From: a virus
Length of the DNA stretch: 34,725 nucleotides
IMG/VR virus record: IMGVR_UViG_3300020219_000009
Coordinates: 1-34,725 of that record
Reading direction: 5' to 3' (one strand)
Below the pieces are notes generated by a model. That model saw nothing but the letters and a program-made list of their open reading frames with translations, did no database searches and was not told where the DNA came from. Of this stretch, positions 15,464 through 22,691 are shown piece by piece. The position numbers and the translations under genes were made by a program. Numbering within the stretch: the first letter of the stretch is position 1; every line of letters begins with the position of its first letter.

Positions 15464-17818
15464 GTGGACGATTTTTCAAACCTAACAGATGAACAGATTG
15501 TTGAAGAAATTAAAAGGCTTGAGGCAGAGCAAGATCCAGCAGAATCAAGTGCTGAACCTTCTTCTATGTCTACCGAAGAGATAGAAAAAGAGATTACCGC
15601 AAGCGAGCAGCAGCTCCCTGAAATTAGTCCGGTCGTTTCTGGTGTTAGAAAATTTGCTCAGGGCGGTTTTCCGCTGTCTGACGAATTAGCTGGTGGAATG
15701 GAAGCGGCGGGCAGAGTCCTTGGTTTTTCTGGTGTCGGCTCTAAAGCCTCTGGTATTACTAGAAATAGTGGACCTACTTTAAACCCTTCTGAACTTATGG
15801 CGGTATACGAAAAGGCAAGGGACCAAGAAAGACAGGCTCTTAAAGTTGACTCAATTCAAAATCCAAAAACTTCTATGGCAATGGAGTTTTCTGGTATGGC
15901 GGCCTCTCCCCTTAATAAATTAGTAAAGGGTATGTCAGGACTAAAAGCTGGTGCCGCTATGGGTGGTATTTACGGTTTTGGTCAATCTGAATCTGACAAT
16001 GTTGTAGATATGGCGGCTGATACTGCTATGGGCGTAGGAGTCGGGGGTTTGTTTGGTAAGTTTCTTGATCCTATGACGGCTCCGAAGCTTGGTGTGGCGG
16101 CTGGTGGTCTTATTGGTTTAAATGAGGCCAACAAAACGGAAAAGGCTGATACGGCTGAAATGGTCGCGGCTGGTGTGGCGCTTGGCCTAGGCGCTGGCTA
16201 CGGAGCAAAGTTTTTAACTCCTTACGCTAAGCAAATTGGGACCTCGCTTGCGACAAAAGCAGGGGAGGGTATGCGGTCCGCTGGTGACAGGGCAGCTTTT
16301 AAAGCTCTTGGTGGATCTTTGGCAGATTTTAGAAATAATCCAGATTTTAAAGCAAAACAGATAGGCCGCTGGTTATTGGATAACGGCTTAGTAAGGTTTG
16401 GCGATACTGTGGAAAGCATTGCAGGTAAGGCGCAGGCATATAAAGACAAAGTCGGCTTGGTCCTAGATGACGTTTACACAAAAGCGGAGGAGTATTTTGC
16501 GAGAAACTCCACCGAAGTAGGATTTAATCCTAGAACAGACAAAGCGGCAATGATGGCAGAAGCAAAGAAGAACCTGGGTTTTGCTGTTGATACTAAAGAC
16601 GTTTTAAGGCGTTACGAAGAATATTTGAATTTTTTAATTCAGCGGTTTGAAGACCCTAGTTTTACAAAGAGCGCTCTGAAGTACAGTGAAGAAAAGAAAA
16701 AGTTTTTGTCTGACGTTTTGCAATATAGAAAAGACTTAAAGGCTTACAGAAATCAAATCGGCTCACAAGACATAGATCAAGCGTTGTTGCCTGGGTTTGT
16801 TGATGACGGTCAGCGCACAGGAAGCAAAAATATAGACGTGGAACTTCACGGACAGCCTCCCAAGCAAATGGTTGAGGAGCCATACGATGTTTTCACGCAA
16901 AACGAATTAACGCCTCTACCACAAAGGCCACCACCAGTTTTTAATGAACCTCGCGGTGACGACTTACTCCCTGTTGCTCAGCAAATGCGCCTAGATCAAA
17001 ACTATAAAGAAAAGATCGGTGACGGCTACCAAAGCGAAGTGTTTCAGGTTGGTAACACTCCTAGAGCTTTTGGGAGTGGACCACAAACCAGTCTTGATCA
17101 GCAATCCGGACAGGGATCTTTTTCAATGCCTCCAACAAGGCCAACGCGTCCAGCGCCGCAATCTTCTTCTTCTCCTAGAGAGGCTCAAGATATTAAAATA
17201 GCAATGGACGATGAGATAAACTATTTGAGCAATCCTTTTTTAAAACAAAATTCTTCAGAGACGGCTTTTTCAGCAGGACGAAGGTTTGTAAATGATAAAA
17301 TTCTAAACATGATTCAATCTGTTGATGACTCTTTACGGCCTCAGCTAGAAAACGCCAATAAAGAATACGGACTTGCCGCCACCGCTTCTCGAATTGCTAC
17401 AGATAAAATGGCAAGAAACAACGCTTCTAATTTTATGGGTATTACCGACACAATGGCGGCTGGTGCGGCTGGTGTTTACTCTATCACGTCTGGCAACTTT
17501 GTTCAGGGCTTGATGGCAATCGCTGCCAAAAAAGGTTTTGATCACTACGGGCGGGCAGCAATGGCTTCTATAGCTGATTCTGTTGGCAGAGGATTATTAA
17601 GAAGTCCTGAAATCTTGGCTTTTGCTAAGATGTCACCTGCTGGCTTCCAGGCTATGGTTTTAAAGGCTGTAGATAGCCTTCCACAAAACGACCCTGTTTG
17701 GCAAATGGCGCTTCCTAACCCTGCTCAACAGTCGCAACAGATACAAGGCGATCCGACCACGTCACCGACTCAAAAGGCCTTACTGTTAAAGCAGATTTAT
17801 TCTCAGCCTCAACAGTAA
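15464..17818 (+). CDS. Putative large ejection (internal virion) protein, gp16 position
   Basis: 784 residues, GTG start with AGGTAGGT 3-5 bases upstream. Residues 1-55 are acidic; about 155-260 have several Gly/Ala hydrophobic blocks (AGAAMGGIYGFG, MGVGVGGLFG, LGVAAGGLIGLNE, AGVALGLGAGYG) that could insert in membranes. About 290-430 is a charged helical region, 480-580 is Pro/Gln-rich and disordered, and 650-720 is again hydrophobic. Third in the gp7-gp20-gp16 like order and the last late gene. No lysozyme or transglycosylase motif seen. Ends 7 bases before the convergent - strand operon. Confidence 0.55.
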   Translation: MDDFSNLTDEQIVEEIKRLEAEQDPAESSAEPSSMSTEEIEKEITASEQQLPEISPVVSGVRKFAQGGFPLSDELAGGMEAAGRVLGFSGVGSKASGITRNSGPTLNPSELMAVYEKARDQERQALKVDSIQNPKTSMAMEFSGMAASPLNKLVKGMSGLKAGAAMGGIYGFGQSESDNVVDMAADTAMGVGVGGLFGKFLDPMTAPKLGVAAGGLIGLNEANKTEKADTAEMVAAGVALGLGAGYGAKFLTPYAKQIGTSLATKAGEGMRSAGDRAAFKALGGSLADFRNNPDFKAKQIGRWLLDNGLVRFGDTVESIAGKAQAYKDKVGLVLDDVYTKAEEYFARNSTEVGFNPRTDKAAMMAEAKKNLGFAVDTKDVLRRYEEYLNFLIQRFEDPSFTKSALKYSEEKKKFLSDVLQYRKDLKAYRNQIGSQDIDQALLPGFVDDGQRTGSKNIDVELHGQPPKQMVEEPYDVFTQNELTPLPQRPPPVFNEPRGDDLLPVAQQMRLDQNYKEKIGDGYQSEVFQVGNTPRAFGSGPQTSLDQQSGQGSFSMPPTRPTRPAPQSSSSPREAQDIKIAMDDEINYLSNPFLKQNSSETAFSAGRRFVNDKILNMIQSVDDSLRPQLENANKEYGLAATASRIATDKMARNNASNFMGITDTMAAGAAGVYSITSGNFVQGLMAIAAKKGFDHYGRAAMASIADSVGRGLLRSPEILAFAKMSPAGFQAMVLKAVDSLPQNDPVWQMALPNPAQQSQQIQGDPTTSPTQKALLLKQIYSQPQQ
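17780..17818. other. Inverted repeat at convergent gene ends
   Basis: TTACTGTT (17780-17787) and AACAGTAA (17811-17818) are perfect 8-bp inverted repeats 23 bases apart, the right arm ending exactly at the stop codon. It lies where late + transcription meets the end of the long - operon. Loop length and lack of a T run make it a weak terminator; it could also be chance. Confidence 0.25.
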
Positions 17819-17825
17819 TATTTAA

Positions 17826-18074
17826 TTAGTGTAGGTCTTCCGAAATCTGGTCGAAGAAGTTTGGCATCTTTTCGTCCAGTCTAGTGCGCTTCCTGGCTTC
17901 TTTGTAGAACTCTCTCATTTGGCACAGAAACGAATACTCGTCTAAGTTTAGATGTTTTTTAAGTGATTCATAATTATGGTCACAGAAGCGCATGGTAACG
18001 ATCCAGCTCCAACCCTTTAGACAATGGTCGTTTAAGGTCCTAAACAATCTCATGCGATCAGGCCGGATGCTCAT
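17826..18074 (-). CDS. Small protein, unknown (last gene of - operon)
   Basis: 82 residues, rich in Arg, aromatic residues and Cys, mostly helical (SLKKHLNLDEYSFLCQMREF). Starts by ATGA overlap with the preceding gene. It is the distal gene of the endolysin-containing group, so it could have a lysis-time or virion role. No motif is recognised. Confidence 0.55.
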   Translation of the reverse strand: MSIRPDRMRLFRTLNDHCLKGWSWIVTMRFCDHNYESLKKHLNLDEYSFLCQMREFYKEARKRTRLDEKMPNFFDQISEDLH

Positions 18075-18376
18075 GACTGGCCTTTATAGCGAAAATAGCC
18101 ACTGGCTGGGTTTACTATCACTTTGTCGCTATCTAAAACTAGGTTAGACACTTCTTTTTTCTTTTCTTCTTGGATCTCGCCTGTCTCAATCTTTTCAAAC
18201 AGGGTATCAATTACGGCGCAGGCCATAATTTTAAGCTGTGGGAGTGGTTTTTGACTAATGCCTGTACCATAAATAGTAAGTCCATCTTTAACGGCCTGGA
18301 TCAGAAAAGCGGTCAAGTAGGCGCGTTTTTGTTTCTTAATAAACTTCTTTGCTTGTTCTGGTGTGTCGATATCCAT
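18071..18376 (-). CDS. Small helical protein, unknown
   Basis: 101 residues, ribosome site AGAGGT 6 bases before ATG. Lys-rich N-terminus, a moderately hydrophobic helix (AYLTAFLIQAVKDGLTIYG, about 19-37) and a charged C-terminal half. The hydrophobic stretch is borderline for a membrane segment. Being directly after the CHAP-like enzyme gene, a holin or enzyme-partner role is possible but not shown. Confidence 0.5.
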   Translation of the reverse strand: MDIDTPEQAKKFIKKQKRAYLTAFLIQAVKDGLTIYGTGISQKPLPQLKIMACAVIDTLFEKIETGEIQEEKKKEVSNLVLDSDKVIVNPASGYFRYKGQS

Positions 18377-18379
18377 AAT

Positions 18380-19021
18380 CTACCTCTCGTTAGTGTCAAG
18401 GAGCCAAGAGACGACATCTACAGATCCAAGGTAACGCTTTGTAAGTGTCCCCTCTTGCGTTCTCTTGTAAATGTAATTGCCGTCTCCCTCTGTGCTACCT
18501 TTTAAATTAGTATTATATTCAAATGTCTTTTGATTGCCTTGGTCTTCGTCTTCAATATGAAGATAAGCATGGCCTAGTCTTGGCTTTTTAATGTCTTGCA
18601 AAATACCAATATCACCTTTTTTTGCAGACTCGCCTTTGGGTATTTTATATTTGTCGTAACTCTTTTCCCAAAATTCTTGTGTGCTAGCGGTCATCCAAAC
18701 AGTGTTACTTAGTTGAAGGCTGTCACACAGAGGATCAATTACCCTAAAATACAGCGCAGTTAGGCAATAAGGCGATCCCATAGGGACCATCATTTTTCGA
18801 TTAACTTCATCAATCAAAGCTGACCTGTTGCGCCCGTTAGTTTCTTTCTTGCCGCTATCTTCAAGCGCAAGCTCTACCAGCATATTGCGCATAAGCATTT
18901 CTTTATCTGCTCGATCAAGCTCTTGCGGCTTAATTGCTTTGCTTGTTGTTATCTTGGAACCAAAGGCCGCTAGTGTTTCTAGCAACCATTTACTTGCTTC
19001 GTAGGTGCCTGGTAGCTTCAT
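18380..19021 (-). CDS. CHAP-like peptidoglycan hydrolase, endolysin candidate
   Basis: 213 residues. N-terminal 50 residues helical, then a CHAP/NlpC-P60 type core: GRNRS at 63-67, GSPYC with nucleophile Cys86, GDIGI at 136-140, LGHAYLH with His151, and EYNTN with Asn170 as third residue, followed by the usual Gly-rich turn (STEGDGNYIYKR). This order is that of CHAP amidases and endopeptidases, which cut peptidoglycan peptides. No signal peptide, so a holin or ejection would be needed for access. The start has AAGGAAACAA before ATG and overlaps the small ribbon-helix-helix gene. Second lytic-type enzyme besides 7281-7874. Confidence 0.7.
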   Translation of the reverse strand: MKLPGTYEASKWLLETLAAFGSKITTSKAIKPQELDRADKEMLMRNMLVELALEDSGKKETNGRNRSALIDEVNRKMMVPMGSPYCLTALYFRVIDPLCDSLQLSNTVWMTASTQEFWEKSYDKYKIPKGESAKKGDIGILQDIKKPRLGHAYLHIEDEDQGNQKTFEYNTNLKGSTEGDGNYIYKRTQEGTLTKRYLGSVDVVSWLLDTNER

Positions 19022-19163
19022 TTGTTTCCTTGTTAAGAAGTATTAATTTCTTGATTTGTCTCCTTAAAAAGTCAGCCGTCAAAAGCTTGTTCTTCTTAAG
19101 ATATTTATAGTCAACTTCTTCAATTCTAAAGTTTATCTGTCTGCTTTTATTTTGTTTGTCCAT
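18990..19163 (-). CDS. Ribbon-helix-helix (Arc-like) small DNA-binding protein candidate
   Basis: 57 residues, found by reading the - strand between genes. ATG has AGGTGAAAT directly upstream. Pattern: basic N-tail, strand SRQINFRI (7-14), helix EEVDYKYLKKNKLL, short turn and helix TADFLRRQIKKLILL, the size and order of Arc/MetJ-type RHH repressors, which bind operators as dimers through the paired strand. The last 32 bases overlap the endolysin start in another frame, so the two are tightly linked. Function inferred from pattern; a helical non-RHH protein remains possible. Confidence 0.5.
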   Translation of the reverse strand: MDKQNKSRQINFRIEEVDYKYLKKNKLLTADFLRRQIKKLILLNKETNEATRHLRSK

Positions 19164-19205
19164 ATTTCACCTGTATTTGCCGCCATGTTTCAGGCGCCCC
19201 GATTG

Positions 19206-19376
19206 TTATATTTTTTTAAGAATGGCTAGCTTTAATTCAGCAGAGCATTTGCTTAGCGCTTCAAACATGATTTTAATTTGTTCCCTTTGTTGTCCTGCGT
19301 TTAGAACATTAACCTTGTTCTGTTTTTTTGCCATTAAAGACAATAGTTCATTCTGTTCTTTTTTTGATAGTGTCAT
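19206..19376 (-). CDS. Small helical protein, unknown
   Basis: 56 residues, start supported by AAGGAG 7 bases before ATG at 19376. Entirely predicted helix with Lys, Gln and Leu; single Cys. Overlaps the preceding gene by 29 bases. No motif recognised. The opposite-strand reading frame here is a shadow. Confidence 0.6.
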   Translation of the reverse strand: MTLSKKEQNELLSLMAKKQNKVNVLNAGQQREQIKIMFEALSKCSAELKLAILKKI

Positions 19377-19533
19377 CGTGTAGCTCCTTAATTTTTAGTT
19401 GTTGTTTCAGTTCTTCTATTCGTTTTTGTACATAAATTAATTCTTCACTTAGCTTTTTCGTTTTCTTGTAAATGTGCGCTCGCTTACGCTGTAGAAATAG
19501 AAACTCTTTAACTCTAATTTCTATTTTTGACAT
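19348..19533 (-). CDS. Small coiled-coil protein, unknown
   Basis: 61 residues, Lys/Glu/Leu-rich with heptad spacing from about 20 to 50 (KKTKKLSEELIYVQKRIEEL). Start overlaps the previous stop as TAATG. Together with the following gene it looks like a pair of small helical proteins that might interact. Not recognised. Confidence 0.55.
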   Translation of the reverse strand: MSKIEIRVKEFLFLQRKRAHIYKKTKKLSEELIYVQKRIEELKQQLKIKELHDDTIKKRTE

Positions 19534-19877
19534 TAGTTGTTTTCAACCTCTCTAAATTTTGTGGTGCGAACAAACCCCGCATGATGGATTCCAGCGTCTG
19601 CCGCTAGCTCTGCTGACGCGTGATATATATAATATTGAAGACCTGTAGGCAGCTCGTGAGTATTAACCCAAATTTCCTGTGGCTCTTCGATGAGTGTGAA
19701 TATTGTTGCACCGGGACGGAACAAATCAACTCGTCCGTTTTGATCTTTCAACCAAAAAGCATCTTCTTCATCATCATAGCCGATGACTTTAAAAGAATCG
19801 CATGGCTTAACGTCATCTTTTACTTTATAACCAAACTTTTCGCCTTGTGCCTTGTGTATCTCTTTTAGTGTTTTCAT
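19533..19877 (-). CDS. MKTLKEIH-family small protein, long copy
   Basis: 114 residues. The N-terminal 65 residues match the preceding gene (MKTLKEIH.xQ.E..GYKVK, KVI.YD, then FR...T.FTL), followed by an extra C-terminal segment (VNTHELPTGLQYYIYHASAELAAD, then FVRTTKFREVE). The first 23 coding bases are identical between the two copies, indicating recent tandem duplication. Beta-rich, no Cys cluster, no membrane segment. Probably an early host-interaction protein, but no known function. Confidence 0.6.
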   Translation of the reverse strand: MKTLKEIHKAQGEKFGYKVKDDVKPCDSFKVIGYDDEEDAFWLKDQNGRVDLFRPGATIFTLIEEPQEIWVNTHELPTGLQYYIYHASAELAADAGIHHAGFVRTTKFREVENN

Positions 19878-20074
19878 TGGTTTACTTTCTCAAGCGTGAA
19901 ACACGTTAAAGTTGAACGAAACCAATCGGGTTTATCGTCATTTATATTTATTAAAAAGAAAAGATCGTAATCAGAATCGTAACTGATGACCTTCATAACC
20001 TCGCCACTTTTACTTTTCACCTTGTAACCAAGATTTTCATCCTGTGACTCGTGTATCTCTTTTAGTGTTTTCAT
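19874..20074 (-). CDS. MKTLKEIH-family small protein, short copy
   Basis: 66 residues, equivalent to the N-terminal domain of the following gene and lacking its C-terminal segment. Ribosome site GAGG in the end of the preceding gene; the start follows that stop directly (TAAATG). ATGA overlap with the long copy makes the two a coupled pair. Not recognised. Confidence 0.6.
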   Translation of the reverse strand: MKTLKEIHESQDENLGYKVKSKSGEVMKVISYDSDYDLFFLININDDKPDWFRSTLTCFTLEKVNQ

Positions 20075-20233
20075 TTAATCCTCAACCTCTGCCATTAGTT
20101 CAAATTGATCTGTGTAAGCTTGCCACCGCCAAATATCCCCGTTATCAGACAACCAATAAAGATGCCAATTTTCGAACCTATCGTCGATTAAAAAAACATA
20201 ATCATCAATGTACGGATACCAATATATTTTCAT
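20075..20233 (-). CDS. MKIYW-family microprotein, copy 4
   Basis: 52 residues from ATG 20233; a longer reading from 20263 is rejected because this ATG overlaps the preceding stop as ATGA and aligns with the start of the paralogs. Motif MKIYWYP.IDDYVF at 1-14, then WLSDNGDIW and a C-terminal F-E segment. Acidic, aromatic and beta-rich. Member of a family of at least three, probably four, small proteins in this operon. No function known. Confidence 0.65.
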   Translation of the reverse strand: MKIYWYPYIDDYVFLIDDRFENWHLYWLSDNGDIWRWQAYTDQFELMAEVED

Positions 20234-20325
20234 AATACGCCGATGTAAATTAAACCGACCCAATTTTTGTCCTCAGCAATTTGAATTATGTCTAGTCTGT
20301 AATTGTAATAAACATAGATTTTCAT
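20230..20325 (-). CDS. MKIY-family microprotein, short or decayed copy
   Basis: 31 residues (MKIYVYYNYRLDIIQIAEDK at the N-terminus), with GAGGTAGT directly before ATG and ATGA overlaps at both ends. It shares MKIY and the aromatic N-terminus but lacks IDDYVF. Either a degenerate paralog kept for translational coupling or a divergent functional microprotein. Confidence 0.5.
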   Translation of the reverse strand: MKIYVYYNYRLDIIQIAEDKNWVGLIYIGVL

Positions 20326-20462
20326 ACTACCTCGCATATAAATTCAAAGTCTCTTGTGTATATTTGCGCATACCATGTCTTGCCAGTATCGGACAGCGCA
20401 TAACCGTAACAGGCGTATATAAAAACATAATCGTCGATTATCGGATACCAATATATTTTCAT
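20322..20462 (-). CDS. MKIYW-family microprotein, copy 2
   Basis: 46 residues, MKIYWYP at 1-7 then IDDYVF at 9-14, ALSDTGKTW in the middle and DFEF.CEV at the end. ATGA overlaps on both sides (20462 with the upstream zinc/HTH gene, 20325 with the short copy). Shares the first ten or so codons almost exactly with copies 1 and 4 at DNA level. Not a known family to me. Confidence 0.65.
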   Translation of the reverse strand: MKIYWYPIIDDYVFIYACYGYALSDTGKTWYAQIYTRDFEFICEVV

Positions 20463-20749
20463 AATATTCCTCGCTTAGTGCAGCCCCTAGATAACCAAGA
20501 CCTAGCGACCCCAAGCTTTTTAGCAATGTCCGATTTTGTCATATATTTTGATCTTAAATATATTACTTGGTCCCAATCTAGTTTAGACGGCCTACCCTTG
20601 TAAGTAGTTCCGTTTAGCTGCGCTTTTTTACTTGAAGCTTGTCCATTTAAAACTTTTATTTGTACGATTTTCTCATGTACTTCTTTTGTAATTGTTCGCC
20701 TGCATTTCGGGCAAGGCTTTCCGATGTTGTTTTTATCCGATAGGTTCAT
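20459..20749 (-). CDS. Small HTH DNA-binding protein with CxxC pair
   Basis: 96 residues from ATG 20749, which overlaps the preceding stop (ATGA); four extra upstream residues are rejected. CPKC at 13-16 is half of a possible zinc site. Residues 52-90 (GRPSKLDWDQVIYLRSKYM, then SDIAKKLGVARSWLSRG) form a Hin/resolvase-type helix-turn-helix (HTH_7-like), with no recombinase catalytic domain. Probably a regulator or a DNA-binding nuclease accessory. It sits between two MKIYW-family genes in one coupled chain, suggesting shared regulation or function. Confidence 0.65.
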   Translation of the reverse strand: MNLSDKNNIGKPCPKCRRTITKEVHEKIVQIKVLNGQASSKKAQLNGTTYKGRPSKLDWDQVIYLRSKYMTKSDIAKKLGVARSWLSRGCTKRGIL

Positions 20750-20904
20750 TTTACCCCACATATAAATTCAAGCTTTAACGAGTCAAAAAATGGCGCTAAC
20801 CATACTGTGCTGTCAGTATGCCGATCATACGAGTAGTAAGCCCGATCAAATTCACCATAATCAAAAACGTAATCGTCGATATATGGACTCCAGTATATTT
20901 TCAT
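20746..20904 (-). CDS. MKIYW-family microprotein, copy 1
   Basis: 52 residues: MKIYWSP.IDDYVF at 1-14, tyrosine- and aspartate-rich middle, LEFICGVK end like copy 2 (FEFICEVV). GGAGGTAGAAG precedes ATG; the start overlaps the previous stop. The opposite-strand frame at 20790 is a shadow. Function unknown; the family is acidic and small, properties shared with many phage inhibitors of host enzymes, but that is only an analogy. Confidence 0.65.
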   Translation of the reverse strand: MKIYWSPYIDDYVFDYGEFDRAYYSYDRHTDSTVWLAPFFDSLKLEFICGVK

Positions 20905-21149
20905 TCTTCTACCTCCTCATAAATCTCTTCAAAAATGTAAGCCTTGCAGGGATATATTTCTCCTTTAATCCCTTGAATAATATAATCGCCTGCATACCCT
21001 TTCATCTCGCCCTCTAGTGTTTTTATCACGCAAAAAGACTCCGTGGTTAGTATTTCCAAAGTTTTAGTTTTATCTGTAAACCACTCAGGCTTTGGATCGA
21101 ACCCATATCTAAAGGCTTCAACGACCATTGGTATTTTTCTGTATTTCAT
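20901..21149 (-). CDS. Conserved small phage protein (PGDYIIKG-type family)
   Basis: 82 residues from ATG 21149, which overlaps the preceding stop; the longer form from 21182 is rejected. The N-terminal KYRKIPMVVEAFR and C-terminal GDYIIQGIKGEIYPCKAYIFEE motifs belong to a small protein family widespread in tailed phages, usually unannotated. Alpha/beta, no membrane segment. Function unknown. Part of the ATGA-coupled early chain. Confidence 0.75.
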   Translation of the reverse strand: MKYRKIPMVVEAFRYGFDPKPEWFTDKTKTLEILTTESFCVIKTLEGEMKGYAGDYIIQGIKGEIYPCKAYIFEEIYEEVEE

Positions 21150-21376
21150 TCTTCTGCCTGCTCGTTTATTTTTATTCCGCAAATAGTTGTAGGGCAGGCA
21201 CGACCTGTGGGGATATAAAAAGAAGGTCCCGAATTGTAAGCTACATACTCAATTGCTCGTTTTGCTTCCTTGGTTACTGTTATTGCTAAAATCCCAGAAC
21301 CGCAAGAGAGTTTATCAACCTCGTTCTTTAGTTCAAGTAATGCCTCTATGAGGCCGCTGATGTTACTTCTTTTCAT
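21146..21376 (-). CDS. Small protein, unknown
   Basis: 76 residues: an N-terminal helix (SGLIEALLELKNEVDKL) then an Ile/Ala segment and a C-terminal PTTICGIKI. Three Cys. ATGA overlaps at both ends. No recognised family. Confidence 0.55.
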   Translation of the reverse strand: MKRSNISGLIEALLELKNEVDKLSCGSGILAITVTKEAKRAIEYVAYNSGPSFYIPTGRACPTTICGIKINEQAEE

Positions 21377-21612
21377 ACGCCCATCGCTAATAAACTAAAC
21401 ACGACTCGCTCCGCATCTATTGGATAGACGTCACCGATTTTGAAATATAAGTCAGTAACGTCTGTAACATACAAACCGTCTCGAACAAGATGTAAAGTAA
21501 CCGTATCACCTTTTTGAAAAGCTCTGTCGTTAACTCTAATTTCAAAAGTCTTAGTGCCTGCTGCTACGTTGTTGTAATGCTCCGGTGCTATTTTTAAATT
21601 ATGATGATTCAT
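21373..21612 (-). CDS. ASCH-like / DUF3850 small protein
   Basis: 79 residues matching the compact DUF3850/ASCH pattern: HNLKIAPEHYNNVAAGTKTF, EIRVNDR, FQKGD, then strands ending VVFSLL. ASCH/PUA-like domains are predicted RNA or nucleotide binders; phage DUF3850 proteins are common early genes with no proven role. Starts and ends with ATGA overlaps. Confidence 0.8.
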   Translation of the reverse strand: MNHHNLKIAPEHYNNVAAGTKTFEIRVNDRAFQKGDTVTLHLVRDGLYVTDVTDLYFKIGDVYPIDAERVVFSLLAMGV

Positions 21613-22055
21613 ACTATTCCCTTCATTCTGGTGTCTAGTTTAACAAGAGCGTTGCGTGCGTGATTAATATCGTCGTCGGGTGGCCAGGATTTAGTTTCTC
21701 GGTAGAAATACAGATCATCGACTATGTTGTCGAATATCGAAAGTGTTTGTACAAGTAAGTCTTTAAGCCCTACAAGTTTCTCAGACTGTAAACAGTAATG
21801 ATCAAAAGATTCTGCGTTTACTTTTTTTAATTCTTTATTCTCTGTTTCAAGCTCTATAATTTTCTCTGGGTTTTTCCAGAATTGCTTTTTATCATGTAAA
21901 TAAGAAAATTTTCTCTCCACTTGTGGCTCTGCGCATGGCCTATTCTCGTCATTCCATAAAACCCTAACCAACACATCTTTAATCTGAACCTCAGCCGATG
22001 TTTCGTCGTATTTTATAAGAATCCCAGAATGTTCACCGTTAGTTGTAGTTGTCAT
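21609..22055 (-). CDS. Early protein with coiled coil, unknown
   Basis: 148 residues. Residues 1-60 are beta-rich (HSGILIKYDETSAEVQIKDV), and 62-105 a helical coiled coil with Leu/Glu/Lys. C-terminal helix with WPPDDDINHARNAL. Ribosome site AAGAGGG. A hypothetical early protein; the neighbouring gene also has a coiled coil and a related YFY segment. Confidence 0.6.
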   Translation of the reverse strand: MTTTTNGEHSGILIKYDETSAEVQIKDVLVRVLWNDENRPCAEPQVERKFSYLHDKKQFWKNPEKIIELETENKELKKVNAESFDHYCLQSEKLVGLKDLLVQTLSIFDNIVDDLYFYRETKSWPPDDDINHARNALVKLDTRMKGIV

Positions 22056-22056
22056 T

Positions 22057-22320
22057 CTATCCCTCTTTATATTTCTTTAATGCTGCACAAGCGACTCGGC
22101 CCTGATCTTGGTCGAAAAATACATACTGTTCATCATGGTCTGTGTAGTTAGCTGCATGATGGCAATAAAAGTAAAGGGCTTCGGTTAGGTCTTCATTTTG
22201 TTTCTTTAACTCTGCAATTTTGTCTTCTTGATCCTGTGCGAACTTTGCAGAGTTTTGCATTTCATCAAGCAGGGCAGCGAGTCTTTGCTCTATGGTTTTT
22301 GGCTTTGGTCTAAAACCCAT
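22057..22320 (-). CDS. Small coiled-coil protein, unknown
   Basis: 87 residues, ribosome site GAGAGAGG. Coiled coil at about 9-48 (ALLDEMQNSAKFAQDQEDKI), then an aromatic, His-rich segment (YFYCHHAANYTDHD). Stop is one base before the next start. Single Cys pair at 53 and 77. No family recognised. Confidence 0.55.
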   Translation of the reverse strand: MGFRPKPKTIEQRLAALLDEMQNSAKFAQDQEDKIAELKKQNEDLTEALYFYCHHAANYTDHDEQYVFFDQDQGRVACAALKKYKEG

Positions 22321-22340
22321 TTAAAGCCTCTCTCTATATT

Positions 22341-22691
22341 TCACTTGTAACTACTTTGACTAGTCCACGTTGCTATAATTGCAACCCCACAATGGAGGCA
22401 CTTATAAGCCCCATCAAAAGGGTTACATGGCTCATGCTTACATGGTATTTTAGGGGCCTCTTTTATAAATAATAATTTAGCTTCGTATGTCGCTGTTACT
22501 GGTAAATCTCCCCAAAAGCGTTTCAAATTCCATGTAATGCCAACCGCGTCTGGCTTTCCGTCGTATGTGTAAACAGTGGGCGCAACTCTGACTAGGTTTG
22601 CTAGTTTTTCATTAACAAAATTGGCACAAGCTTTGGCCTGGTCATCAAATTCTACGTATTCATTAAAATCTTCTTGGGTAAATAGTTTCAT
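22341..22691 (-). CDS. Small zinc-ribbon-like protein, unknown
   Basis: 116 residues. Residues 1-80 are alpha/beta (FNEYVEFDDQAKACANF, then WNLKRFWGDLPV). C-terminal CKHEPC (84-89) and CLHC (98-101) form a likely zinc site. Ribosome site GAGAGGGATTGA overlaps the stop of the 20-residue membrane peptide. Nucleic-acid or protein binding is possible, but no family is assigned. Confidence 0.6.
   Translation of the reverse strand: MKLFTQEDFNEYVEFDDQAKACANFVNEKLANLVRVAPTVYTYDGKPDAVGITWNLKRFWGDLPVTATYEAKLLFIKEAPKIPCKHEPCNPFDGAYKCLHCGVAIIATWTSQSSYK

Noticed and set aside
18170-18505. + strand frame opposite the endolysin region
   Set aside because: Antisense shadow of two well-supported - strand genes with ribosome sites and overlaps.
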